A program made the position numbers and the translations under genes. This document shows, piece after piece, positions 42,805 to 50,801 of a stretch of DNA of 64,000 nt. Source of the DNA: Bacteroidota bacterium (lineage in GTDB: Bacteria > Bacteroidota > Bacteroidia > B-17B0 > Aurantibacillaceae); NCBI GenBank assembly GCA_021323535.1, contig JAJONO010000035.1, forward strand, positions 1 through 64,000, in the 5' to 3' direction. Under the pieces are notes generated by a model. The model was not told the DNA's origin. It worked only from the letters and a program-made list of their open reading frames with translations, and did not search any database. Every line of letters starts with the position of its first letter. Position 1 is the first letter of the stretch.

Positions 42805-43266
42805 TTACTTTAATATCGATGTATGCCCACTCAGAAGTTTCCAGCCGTCATCGCGTTTTATCATGATGCCTGTTTCAATTAACTCAAGCGTATCGGTTTT
42901 ATTGGAGAGGTTTGTCACAAGTGAAAGTATGGTGCCTGTATACAAAACATGGCGGGGCGAAAGATAAGACACACTCACGTTCTTCCATGAGTTATCTACT
43001 TTTTTACATTTCGTGGCATTGCGTTTAATGGCGGCCGAAATAGAATCGTAATTTGCAAGGTAATTATATCCCGGTGGTATCCAGTAAAAATCAGCGGAAC
43101 TGTCAAGGTACCTGAACTCCGCACTTAATCCTTCCTTTTTAATGTCGGTAAAATAATCATTCAGCGTTTTACGTGCTTCCTCTACAATGCGCACTTCTTC
43201 ATTAGCGGAATTATCGCACGAACAAACAAGAGCCACCATAAATAAAAAAATAAAAGCTTTTTTCAT
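42805..43266 (-). CDS. NTF2/SnoaL-like lipoprotein
   Basis: A 153-aa protein. The signal peptide ends in a lipobox (VALVCSC), so it is likely lipidated. The mature part (VEEARKTLNDYFTDIKKEGLSAEFRYLDSSADFYWIPPGYNYLANYDSISAAIKRNATKCK..., LIETGIMIKRDDGWKLLSGHTSILK) shows the cone-like NTF2 fold pattern of DUF4440/SnoaL proteins, with the DDGWKLLSGHTS end being diagnostic. A catalytic role cannot be assigned. Confidence 0.7.
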   Translation of the reverse strand: MKKAFIFLFMVALVCSCDNSANEEVRIVEEARKTLNDYFTDIKKEGLSAEFRYLDSSADFYWIPPGYNYLANYDSISAAIKRNATKCKKVDNSWKNVSVSYLSPRHVLYTGTILSLVTNLSNKTDTLELIETGIMIKRDDGWKLLSGHTSILK

Positions 43267-43369
43267 GTCTTTTGTTATTTTACCCTGTATATGTTAACAG
43301 AAATTACAAGATACAAACTTGATCGTTAACATTATTACAGCAATCATTTTTTTGGCTTGATTACTTAAT

Positions 43370-45433
43370 TTGCTAACTTGTAATGAATTGGGAAAGCCTT
43401 TAAAATATTGGCTATTGTTCTTCATTTTATTTAGCAGCGTTTTTAATACAAATGCGCAGGATTGGGTTTTTGCCAAAACCGCAGGAAGTACTGTTGGTGA
43501 AAGCGGAAGCGATCTCGCAATTGATGGCTCGGGCAACAGCTATGTTACCGGGTCATTCAGAAGTGTAGCCACTTTTTCCGGCACACCTAATATTCTTTTA
43601 ACGGCAACAGGTGGGGGCACTACTAACTCAGATATTTTCATTGCAAAATATGATGCTACAGGAAATGCTGTGTGGGCGGTTCAGGCCGGTGGGACTTCAG
43701 TAGACGCTGGCGCCGGAATTTGTGTTGATGCCTCAGGCAACATTTATGTCACAGGAAATTACCAGGGCACCGCAACTTTTTACGGCACACCAAATGTAAC
43801 ATTAATAGCCGCGGGAGGAGATGACGCTTTTATAGCCAAGTATGACGCGAATGGAAATGTGTTATGGGCCGTTAGTGCGGGAGCTACGGGAGGCAATGAG
43901 TTTGGACGTAAGATTGCCGTTGATGGTTCAGGTAATTGTTATGTTCATGGTTTTTTTAATAATCAATGTACATTTTTGGGTACGCCAAATATTACAATAG
44001 TTACCAATGGCCAACAGGATAATTTTATTGCAAAGTATAATGCCTCGGGTTCTGTTTTGTGGGCGGTAAAAGCGGGGAGCACGGTGAATGAAACCGCCGG
44101 AGGTATCACGGTTGACGCGTTAAACAATGTTTACATTGGGGGAACATTTTCAGGCAATTTTATTCTGTATGGAGCTTCAAATATCACGCTTTCAACGGCA
44201 GGGGCAGTAGATGCTTTTGTTGCAAAATATGATCCGAACGGAAATGTATTGTGGGCGCAGCAGGCTGGTGGAACAGGAAATGAATCAGGTGGTAATGTTA
44301 GTCTCGACGGTATTGGAAATATTTATTTTTCATGCTCCATAAATAGCTCTCCGGCAACTTTTAGCGGAGGCTCACCATCTCCCGTACTTACAAGCAATGG
44401 TTTATTTGATATTGCTTTGGCTAAGTATGATGTTGCTACAGGAAACTTAGCCTGGGCCGTAAATGCAGGTTCGGCCGGTAGCGATAATTGTAACGCCGTT
44501 GCTGCTGTTGGCGGGCAATATATTTACATTACCGGAGCCATTGCAGGTTCGGGTTCTGGCACCGCAACATTTTACGGTACACCTAATCTCAGCATTACAT
44601 CGTTCAGTACTTCATCAGATATTTTTATTGCTAAATATGCTCCCGATGGCCAGGTGCTTTGTGTGCAGCAGGCGGGAGGAAGTGTGAATCTTGGTAATAC
44701 GGCATTCTCAATTAAAAATAATGGAACGGACTGTTATATTTTCGGGAACCTTACAAACACCGGAACCTATCCTTCATCGTTGGGAAATTTTACTGTGGCT
44801 GCGGCGGCAACAGGCGCGGCGGGTGTTGATGCCATGATCGCTAAATGGGATGGATGCCCTACTGTTACCGTTTTGCCAATAGAGTTACTAGATTTCACAG
44901 TGTTACAAAATGAAAACAAAGTAGATTTAAAATGGACAACCGCCTCTGAACTTAACAATGATTATTTTACAGTTGAAAGATCAAAAGATGGTGTGATATA
45001 TGAAAAGATCGCAGTTATTAACGGAAATAAAAAAAGCGCATCAGCAACAAATTATTATGAATCGGATTTAAATCCTCATGAAGGTTTGTCGTATTACCGT
45101 CTGAAACAAACAGACGTCGATGGAAAATATGCTTATTCACTTATAAGGAATGTTGATTTTAAATCAGGTTCTTTATTTTCTTTTGATGTGTTTCCAAATC
45201 CTATGAATGACAGAGTTATTAATATAATGGTTTCTCGTCCCGATACCAGAAATGTAACTCTAAGCGTAAACGACTTAATGGGAAAGGAATTTTTTTCAAA
45301 ACATCTGACTTATAATTCTGAAATGGGGAATAAATACACGGCCGTCTTACCCGAAAAACCTGCTAAAGGAATTTATACTGTTGCCGTTAATGTGGAGGGA
45401 GTTTATTATTACCGGAAATTAATTGTAGAGTGA
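43370..45433 (+). CDS. SBBP-repeat beta-propeller protein with T9SS sorting domain
   Basis: A roughly 687-aa protein. The N-terminus has a hydrophobic leader (KYWLLFFILFSSVFNTNAQ). Residues 30-490 contain about seven SBBP repeats, each with a DxxGNxYVTGxF block and 'FIAKYDxxGNxxWAxxAG', predicting a beta-propeller. The final 80 residues are a type A T9SS sorting domain (FSFDVFPNPMNDRVINIMV..., PAKGIYTVAVNVEGVYYYRKLIVE). No in-frame ATG precedes the leader: the frame opens after a TGA at 43358, and only TTG codons (43370, 43388) are available, while an ATG at 43383 is in another frame. Either a TTG start is used or a 1-nt indel lies near 43395-43402. Confidence 0.78.
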   Translation: MLTCNELGKPLKYWLLFFILFSSVFNTNAQDWVFAKTAGSTVGESGSDLAIDGSGNSYVTGSFRSVATFSGTPNILLTATGGGTTNSDIFIAKYDATGNAVWAVQAGGTSVDAGAGICVDASGNIYVTGNYQGTATFYGTPNVTLIAAGGDDAFIAKYDANGNVLWAVSAGATGGNEFGRKIAVDGSGNCYVHGFFNNQCTFLGTPNITIVTNGQQDNFIAKYNASGSVLWAVKAGSTVNETAGGITVDALNNVYIGGTFSGNFILYGASNITLSTAGAVDAFVAKYDPNGNVLWAQQAGGTGNESGGNVSLDGIGNIYFSCSINSSPATFSGGSPSPVLTSNGLFDIALAKYDVATGNLAWAVNAGSAGSDNCNAVAAVGGQYIYITGAIAGSGSGTATFYGTPNLSITSFSTSSDIFIAKYAPDGQVLCVQQAGGSVNLGNTAFSIKNNGTDCYIFGNLTNTGTYPSSLGNFTVAAAATGAAGVDAMIAKWDGCPTVTVLPIELLDFTVLQNENKVDLKWTTASELNNDYFTVERSKDGVIYEKIAVINGNKKSASATNYYESDLNPHEGLSYYRLKQTDVDGKYAYSLIRNVDFKSGSLFSFDVFPNPMNDRVINIMVSRPDTRNVTLSVNDLMGKEFFSKHLTYNSEMGNKYTAVLPEKPAKGIYTVAVNVEGVYYYRKLIVE

Positions 45434-45453
45434 GTTGCTTGCACAGTCTGATT

Positions 45454-45666
45454 TTATTTCAACAGTTTTAATGCCTGGCCTTTATGCACAGCGATGTGAT
45501 CGGTTTTATCGCTTTTGATTTCATATTGTGGATCTTTATCACTCGCATGATGTGTATACCCTTTGTATTGAAAATCTTTTTTGTGAATTTTAATAATTGT
45601 TCCTGAAACATGACCGGCTTCTGAATTCCAGATGACATGATCGCCTGTTTTAAACTTCCTCTTCAT
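45454..45666 (-). CDS. DUF2945 / HVA1 TUDOR-domain protein
   Basis: A 70-aa protein. It matches the DUF2945 family (hypervirulence-associated TUDOR): KFKTGDHVIWNSEAGHVSGTIIKIHKKDFQYKGYTHHASDKDPQYEIKSDKTDHIAVHKGQALKLL. It has no signal peptide, so it is probably cytosolic. The role is unknown; TUDOR folds often bind nucleic acid or modified protein. Confidence 0.8.
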   Translation of the reverse strand: MKRKFKTGDHVIWNSEAGHVSGTIIKIHKKDFQYKGYTHHASDKDPQYEIKSDKTDHIAVHKGQALKLLK

Positions 45667-45745
45667 TTAATTCAAGAATAAAAAGACATGCCATTTCATG
45701 CCTTACAGGAACAAAAAAAATAGTATTTTTGTAACCCTAAATCAG

Positions 45746-45832
45746 GGAGACTTGTCAGAGTGGTCGAACGAGCAAGCCTGGAAAGTTTGTATACGCGCAA
45801 GTGTATCGAGGGTTCGAATCCCTCAGTCTCCG
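45746..45832 (+). tRNA. tRNA-Ser(GGA)
   Basis: An 87-nt class II tRNA. The acceptor GGAGACT pairs with AGTCTCC; D-arm GTGGTCGAACGAGC; anticodon arm CAAGC-CTGGAAA-GTTTG with loop anticodon GGA, reading UCC and UCU; a long variable arm (TATACGCGCAAGTGTAT); T-arm GAGGG-TTCGAAT-CCCTC. The CCA end is not fully encoded (GCC then T follows), so it is added enzymatically. Confidence 0.93.
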
Positions 45833-45905
45833 CCTTCGCTCGCTGAAGCGAGCTTCTGCGGACAAAGTCCGATGAAGCGCGAAAGCGAGCTTCGCTAAAG
45901 AGCGA
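45833..45905. repeat. Palindromes directly downstream of the tRNA
   Basis: GCTCGC-TGAA-GCGAGC forms a perfect hairpin near 45837-45852, followed by GGAC-AAA-GTCC (45860-45870) and a further GAAGCG/CGCTTC-rich stretch containing GCGAAAGCGAGCTTCGC. No T-run follows, so these are repeats rather than a standard terminator. Confidence 0.5.
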
Positions 45906-45977
45906 AAAAATTAACCGGTAGGTCTTGTTTCATTAAATGAATCACTTTGCCCATGATTAAACCTTTACTTTTAAACT

Positions 45978-46220
45978 ATGTGGATAGTTTATATTCTAAA
46001 ATGTATCGACGGAACGTATTACGTTGGATGCACAGGTAATATTAATGATCGGATAGCAAGGCATGAAAGAGGCGAAGTTTCTTATACTTCAACAAGGTTA
46101 CCATTTCAAATTGTGCATCAATCTGTGTTCTACGATAAATACAAAGCTTTTGAATTTGAGAACTATCTTAAATCAGGGTCCGGAAGAGCGTTCGCGATTA
46201 AGAGATTATATAGTTTTTAA
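45978..46220 (+). CDS. GIY-YIG nuclease-domain protein (YhbQ/UPF0213-like)
   Basis: An 80-aa single-domain protein. The GIY-YIG motif appears as VYILKCIDGTYYVGCTGN, with Arg in DRIARHERG and the later Glu in FEFENYLKSGSG, which fit the endonuclease core. Proteins of this size (YhbQ/UPF0213) are widespread and usually not intron-encoded. It lies 145 nt downstream of tRNA-Ser. The starting codon is the ATG in CTATGTGG. Confidence 0.85.
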   Translation: MWIVYILKCIDGTYYVGCTGNINDRIARHERGEVSYTSTRLPFQIVHQSVFYDKYKAFEFENYLKSGSGRAFAIKRLYSF

Positions 46221-46263
46221 GAAGAATAATCAAAGAACTATTGCTTTGTCATAGTTTAAGTAC

Positions 46264-46713
46264 TTAATCTCTGCTAGGTTTGTCCATATTATAATTCGTG
46301 TCTGAAATTTTTTTTCTTTTTCTAACGATTACACCAAGAACGATAGAAAGAGGTATGAAAATTAATAAGTGATTCGTCACGTCTCGAAAAATACCGTTTT
46401 GATAGTCAACAGTAGTTATGAGTCTGCCGAACGGATTTATGAGATTTATTACAACAATTGCAATGCAGTTGACAACTAAAAGAGTTGTCACGAGTTGCGC
46501 TGTTGTCTGCCGCGTCATTCCGTCTTTCGTACGAACCAGTGCTATTGTCAGTATGAATGGTATAGAAATCAATGTTAGTCCTTGTAACGGTGTCGGACTT
46601 GTCACATTACGATATAAAAACAAAACGATAAAATTTAAGCCTATGTCAATCGTATAAAAGAGAAGAAGTCGTTTTATAAGAAAATTATTATCTGTTTTTT
46701 TAGTGTCGGTCAT
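46264..46713 (-). CDS. Small membrane protein of unknown function
   Basis: A 149-aa protein with four hydrophobic helices (LLLFYTIDIGLNFIVLFLY, GLTLISIPFILTIALV, LVTTLLVVNCIAIVVINLI, HLLIFIPLSIVLGVIV) and a basic tail. There is no known family. The region is AT-rich compared with its neighbours and lies between a tRNA-linked GIY-YIG gene and a strong terminator, which hints at accessory DNA. Confidence 0.55.
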   Translation of the reverse strand: MTDTKKTDNNFLIKRLLLFYTIDIGLNFIVLFLYRNVTSPTPLQGLTLISIPFILTIALVRTKDGMTRQTTAQLVTTLLVVNCIAIVVINLINPFGRLITTVDYQNGIFRDVTNHLLIFIPLSIVLGVIVRKRKKISDTNYNMDKPSRD

Positions 46714-47092
46714 AATTTGGCATTAACTAGCTAATAAGCGACATAAATTTCGCCCATTAACAAATATCCTAAAATTAATAGATATTGGTTATTATTCAAC
46801 TAGATTTTGAGTTGCAAGCTTAATCTCTTCTTTATTTATATACAGAAAATAAAGCACTTGCCTAAAATCTTCATGTAAAAGGTTCGAACTCGGTCCTTCT
46901 CCTTCCCCGCAGACGAAAAAAGCGCACTTTAGTGCGCTTTTTTTTAGTTATTGGTGGGTATTGACAATTATTAATGGCCTATTTGGTTCGAACTTTGAAA
47001 AAAATTAGACCTGATAATTAGAATAACTAAAAGTAAATCTAGGATCTAAGTAAGAAATCCTTAATCTCGTGCTTAGATGTTTTCTCCTCTAC
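46714..47092. other. AT-rich intergenic region with a tRNA-like scrap
   Basis: About 380 bp without a gene. It contains GGTTCGAACTC (46881-46891) followed by CGGTCCTTCTCC, reminiscent of a tRNA T-loop and 3' acceptor but lacking paired stems. It also contains the hairpin at 46915-46945 and a second GGTTCGAACT near 46984. Confidence 0.4.
46915..46945. terminator. Strong bidirectional terminator hairpin
   Basis: AAAAAAGCGCAC-TTTA-GTGCGCTTTTTT is a perfect 12-bp stem with A- and T-runs at both ends. No intact gene ends immediately upstream on the plus strand; on the reverse strand it lies downstream of the gene at 47093-47734. Confidence 0.75.
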
Positions 47093-47734
47093 TTATTGCT
47101 CTTGTGAATTGTTAGCTTTTTTCTTTCTCAATTGGCGACTTACAGATAGACCCAGTAAACGATTATAAGACTCTTTAGAGACTAAAGGAACAGCGCCCCT
47201 CACCGGCAATAAAGAATGGCTAAGTCTTACTCCGAGTGCCCACTTCTCAAATAATGTCCAGCCAATACCAACGTTGAATGAAAGTTCACTTCTGATAAAT
47301 GGATATGTATCTTCAAGGTTGGGTGATAAATTACCATTTAAATGTTCAGAAAAATTAATCAAATATCCTAAACCCGGACCAAATTCAAAATAGATCATCT
47401 TTCTATGGTATTGAAAAAGGACAGGAATTTCAAAATAATGGAGTCTGACCTGATGTGGACTTACCTGATTTGGACTTTTTCCGCCTGGTCCACCACCGAT
47501 TCCTTTATCTAAAAGTAAAAGTTCCGTCTGAGCTGTCCATTTTTTGTTCATTTTTAGCTGGAACCAGAATCCTCCTATAAAGTCTTGGCCAGAACGACTC
47601 TCAGTAAGATTCCCCGTAAGCGTATGAAACGAATATCCCAGCTTAAGACCAGCGCGATAGGGTGATTTGTAGTTATGCTGAGCGCATAGCCAAACACAAT
47701 TAAAAATGGCTATTATAGCAAGATTTCTTTTCAA
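47093..47734 (-). CDS. PorT-like outer-membrane beta-barrel protein
   Basis: A 213-aa protein with a signal-peptide-like N-terminus (AIIAIFNCVWLCAQ). Alternating strands such as AGLKLGYSFHTLTG, FIGGFWFQLKMNKKWTAQTELLLLDKG, VRLHYFEIPVLFQYHRKMIYFEFGPGLGYLINF and SFNVGIGWTLFEKWALGVRLSHSLL match the outer-membrane beta-barrel (PorT-type) family. The start is a TTG (47732-47734); no in-frame ATG lies between it and the upstream stop. Function unknown. Confidence 0.7.
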   Translation of the reverse strand: MKRNLAIIAIFNCVWLCAQHNYKSPYRAGLKLGYSFHTLTGNLTESRSGQDFIGGFWFQLKMNKKWTAQTELLLLDKGIGGGPGGKSPNQVSPHQVRLHYFEIPVLFQYHRKMIYFEFGPGLGYLINFSEHLNGNLSPNLEDTYPFIRSELSFNVGIGWTLFEKWALGVRLSHSLLPVRGAVPLVSKESYNRLLGLSVSRQLRKKKANNSQEQ

Positions 47735-47988
47735 TGCGTTAATAACGTAATTTTCTTTGAAAAATTATACTGAACGAAATTTTAAAAAAGCCGTGCAGAT
47801 CGTGTTGAAGCAGAAGAAATCCCATGTGTGTGGTTTTTTGTTTGAGTAGTGTAAAAAACTTGCTCTTTCAAGCGTACGAAAAATAAAAAATACCCGAAGG
47901 CTTGCTTCACTTCAGTGCGGGCACACCCATAAAGGATCAACGAGCGAAGCGAGTTAATCCTGTTATGAACCTTTTACGGTAAGACCGT

Positions 47989-49080
47989 CTACTCTTTAAT
48001 GAATTTACTGTAGATGTCAGAGTTCTTCTGCTTTACGCGAAAAAAATATAAACCTGCCGCTAATCCGGTTAAATTAAATTCGGTTTCAACGGAACTGTAA
48101 AACTGCATCTTTCCTAAAGCATCAAACACGTACACTTCAAAAGGAATGTTCAGATCAATACCCTTCAAAGAAATTTTTTCGCGCGCAGGATTCGGATATA
48201 ATTCAAAGCCCGAATTATTTTTTTTATTTTCGGCAATACCAACAGCGGAAGGACATAACTGATCTGCCCACAGCGAATCGGCGAAATCAAGTATAGAATT
48301 AAAAATCGGATCGTTCACATTCAGGAACGAGGTATGAGTACCTGGTACAAGGTAAAAACGTTTGCAATAATCATAGGTCGACATGGAATCATTAAAAACA
48401 GTAGATTGCTGAGTTCCTAAAAAACCATCGCTTTGCCCTACGAGGAACATGAATTTTGTTTTATTACCATTGGAGAGATTATGCGCCGGAGCGGCATCAT
48501 CCCAATAGTTTGCACTGTCAAGTACCATCGGCTTTATATCGGCATACCGCAAAGGATTTATATATTCAAAATTCACAGGAGCATTGGCAGAAATAACACC
48601 CGAAATTTTCAATCCGGCATTATAACCACAGCCATTCAATAAACTTTGAGGGTGGGTGAGTCCGTGCAATACACATAGGTGGGCTCCGGCAGAATGACCA
48701 TACATAATAATTTTGGATGAGTCTCCATTTATTAAACCTGCATTTACTTTTGTCCATGCAATTGCGCAGGAAACATCCTGTGGAATTGCAGGATGGCCAG
48801 GATAACCCGTCTGGCCTGAAAGACGGTAATTAATATTGACAACAGCATACCCAGCGTTTTTAAAAAATACCGCTATATTTTGAAAGGGAGCATCGGTTTT
48901 ATCTCCAGCGGCCCATCCACCACCATGTACTATAATTAAAACAGGTGAGTTGGGATTTGTTGCTGTTGTGTAATCAAGTTTGTGAGAAGGATCACTGCCA
49001 TAAGCAATATCAATTCCATTTGGTTGGGCAATAAGGTTTGAAAGCTGAAAGAGTAAAATGAGAAGTATAAGTTTTTTCAT
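47989..49080 (-). CDS. Exported esterase/lipase with T9SS sorting domain
   Basis: A 363-aa alpha/beta hydrolase with signal peptide MKKLILLILLFQLSNLIAQ. The oxyanion motif is HGGGW (residues 52-56), the nucleophile is Ser130 in GHSAGAHL, and the likely acid and base are Asp218 (VGQSDGF) and His249 (PGTHTS). This places it in the HSL/carboxylesterase (BD-FAE-like) group. The C-terminal 80 residues form a type A T9SS sorting domain (FELYPNPAREKISLKG..., LAAGLYFFRVKQK), so it is exported to the surface. It may deacylate polysaccharides or lipids. Confidence 0.85.
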   Translation of the reverse strand: MKKLILLILLFQLSNLIAQPNGIDIAYGSDPSHKLDYTTATNPNSPVLIIVHGGGWAAGDKTDAPFQNIAVFFKNAGYAVVNINYRLSGQTGYPGHPAIPQDVSCAIAWTKVNAGLINGDSSKIIMYGHSAGAHLCVLHGLTHPQSLLNGCGYNAGLKISGVISANAPVNFEYINPLRYADIKPMVLDSANYWDDAAPAHNLSNGNKTKFMFLVGQSDGFLGTQQSTVFNDSMSTYDYCKRFYLVPGTHTSFLNVNDPIFNSILDFADSLWADQLCPSAVGIAENKKNNSGFELYPNPAREKISLKGIDLNIPFEVYVFDALGKMQFYSSVETEFNLTGLAAGLYFFRVKQKNSDIYSKFIKE

Positions 49081-49190
49081 GTTTTCGAAGTTTAAACTAT
49101 GACTCCGGAAATTGATGAAGGTTTAAAAGGACTTAAACTATCGCTCACTTTTTGATTTCGAGCGACCTCTTGTTTATTTTAATACGGCAC

Positions 49191-50768
49191 TTACTCTTTC
49201 ACTATCTTTTTTACTATAGTACCATCAGCAGAACGGATAAAGTATATTCCTGCATTTTCTTCCGAAAGATTAACCTGGGCCTTATCATTAGAGATTTGAA
49301 TGGATCGTATTTTTTTTCCTTGAACATTATAAATGTCAAAGTTTTGAATCGTTGCCTCGCTATAAATTGTAAACGTGTTGTAGAACGGATTAGGCGAAAT
49401 TAAAACCGGATTATTTGAAGCCACCACACCCGAAATATTTGTGCATGCGCTTACATTCTGCGTAAATGATGTTGTTACCTTACATGAATTTGTTGCCGTG
49501 CCGACTACAGAATACATTGTTGTTGTAGCAGGACTAATAGTTGCACTTGCATTTGCAGATCCTGTGTTCCAGCTATATGTCGAAGCGCCACTTGCAGTTA
49601 AAGTAGCCGTCTGCCCCACGCATAACAAACTTGAACTCGATACCACAGATACTGTTGGCAAGGCTGTATTGTTAAGCAGAACAGAAATACTTGACCCTCC
49701 TACATTGGCAACTGCAAGATCAATTTTTCCATCGTTATTAAAATCATTCTGAGTAATTCCTATCGGTACATTCTGAACAGGAAAACCAACTCCACTCGCA
49801 AATGTTCCGCTGTTACTTCCGAGTAAAACACCTGCAGTGCTTAATGCATTATTTGCTGTAGCAAGGTCTGTAGATCCGTCGTTATTAAAATCGGCTGATG
49901 TAATACCATAACATACCGCACCAACTCCACTTATGTAAGGTACAGAAGGACTGAAACTTCCTGTACCCGTTCCCAATAGTACAAACACTTGTGGAGATTG
50001 AAAATGGGCAACGGCCACATCGTTGTTACCATCATTATTAAAATCTCCCCAGGTAATTTTTCGTGAACTTCCTGAAATTGTAAAATTTACCGGGGCCGCA
50101 AAACTTCCTGTACCTGTTCCAAGGAGTAATGACACATTGTTGTCTCCTGAATTAGCTGTAACAATATCCGGATTGGTATCGCCATTAAAATCTGCCGCAA
50201 TTACTCCCATTGGTCCGCTTCCAACAGCAAAATTAGTTGTTGCAGAAAAACTTCCTGTTCCATCACCCATAAGCACTGTTACACTGGCAACATTTGCCGC
50301 GGCTATAACCACATCTAATTTAGTATCGTTATTAAAATCAATACAGGCCATATGTCTTGGACCAGATGCAACCGTGTAATTTACTGCTGCAATAAAACTT
50401 CCGGTCCCTGTTCCTAATAAAACAGAAATATCATTCCCGGTAAAATTCGTTACAACCAAATCCTGGTTGCCATCTCCGTTAAGATCGGCAGCCTGCACAT
50501 CCGTGGCCCCATTACCAGCCGTAAAAGTTACCGGCGCGCCAAAAGTACCGGAAGCAGATCCCAGCATGAGCTGAATAGTACCGGTAGTACCAGACTGAGC
50601 GCATGCCAGGTCCTTGTTTCCATCGCCGTTAAAATCTGCAGATGTAAGATGGGCGGCCGATGCAGTCAGCGTATAATGCACTGCGGGCGAAAATGAAACA
50701 GCGCAGGTTTGTGATTTTCCGCCGGTGAAAATTAAAAATAATGACAGGGTACTTAAGACTTTTTTCAT
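49191..50768 (-). CDS. FG-GAP/VCBS beta-propeller protein with T9SS sorting domain
   Basis: A 525-aa protein with signal peptide MKKVLSTLSLFLIFTGGKSQ. Residues 30-365 contain about seven repeats with the calcium-binding signature DFNGDGNKDLA / DLNGDGNQDLV / DFNNDGKIDLA and 'LLGTGTGSFxxxVNF', predicting an integrin-like beta-propeller. A short Ig-like module follows (VSVVSSSSLLCVGQTATLTASGASTYSWNTG), then a type A sorting domain (VLISPNPFYNTFTIYSEA..., NAGIYFIRSADGTIVKKIVKE). It is probably calcium-dependent and surface-located. Confidence 0.88.
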   Translation of the reverse strand: MKKVLSTLSLFLIFTGGKSQTCAVSFSPAVHYTLTASAAHLTSADFNGDGNKDLACAQSGTTGTIQLMLGSASGTFGAPVTFTAGNGATDVQAADLNGDGNQDLVVTNFTGNDISVLLGTGTGSFIAAVNYTVASGPRHMACIDFNNDTKLDVVIAAANVASVTVLMGDGTGSFSATTNFAVGSGPMGVIAADFNGDTNPDIVTANSGDNNVSLLLGTGTGSFAAPVNFTISGSSRKITWGDFNNDGNNDVAVAHFQSPQVFVLLGTGTGSFSPSVPYISGVGAVCYGITSADFNNDGSTDLATANNALSTAGVLLGSNSGTFASGVGFPVQNVPIGITQNDFNNDGKIDLAVANVGGSSISVLLNNTALPTVSVVSSSSLLCVGQTATLTASGASTYSWNTGSANASATISPATTTMYSVVGTATNSCKVTTSFTQNVSACTNISGVVASNNPVLISPNPFYNTFTIYSEATIQNFDIYNVQGKKIRSIQISNDKAQVNLSEENAGIYFIRSADGTIVKKIVKE

Positions 50769-50801
50769 GTATGATATTTTATTTTTGATTCGAATGAGTT
50801 C

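Noticed and set aside
45698-45898. A 66-codon open frame on the plus strand
   Set aside because: It runs straight through the tRNA-Ser gene and the palindromes behind it, with no protein-like features.
46881-46910. A functional second tRNA
   Set aside because: The GGTTCGAACTC sequence lacks a paired T-stem, anticodon arm and acceptor stem, so it is at most a remnant.
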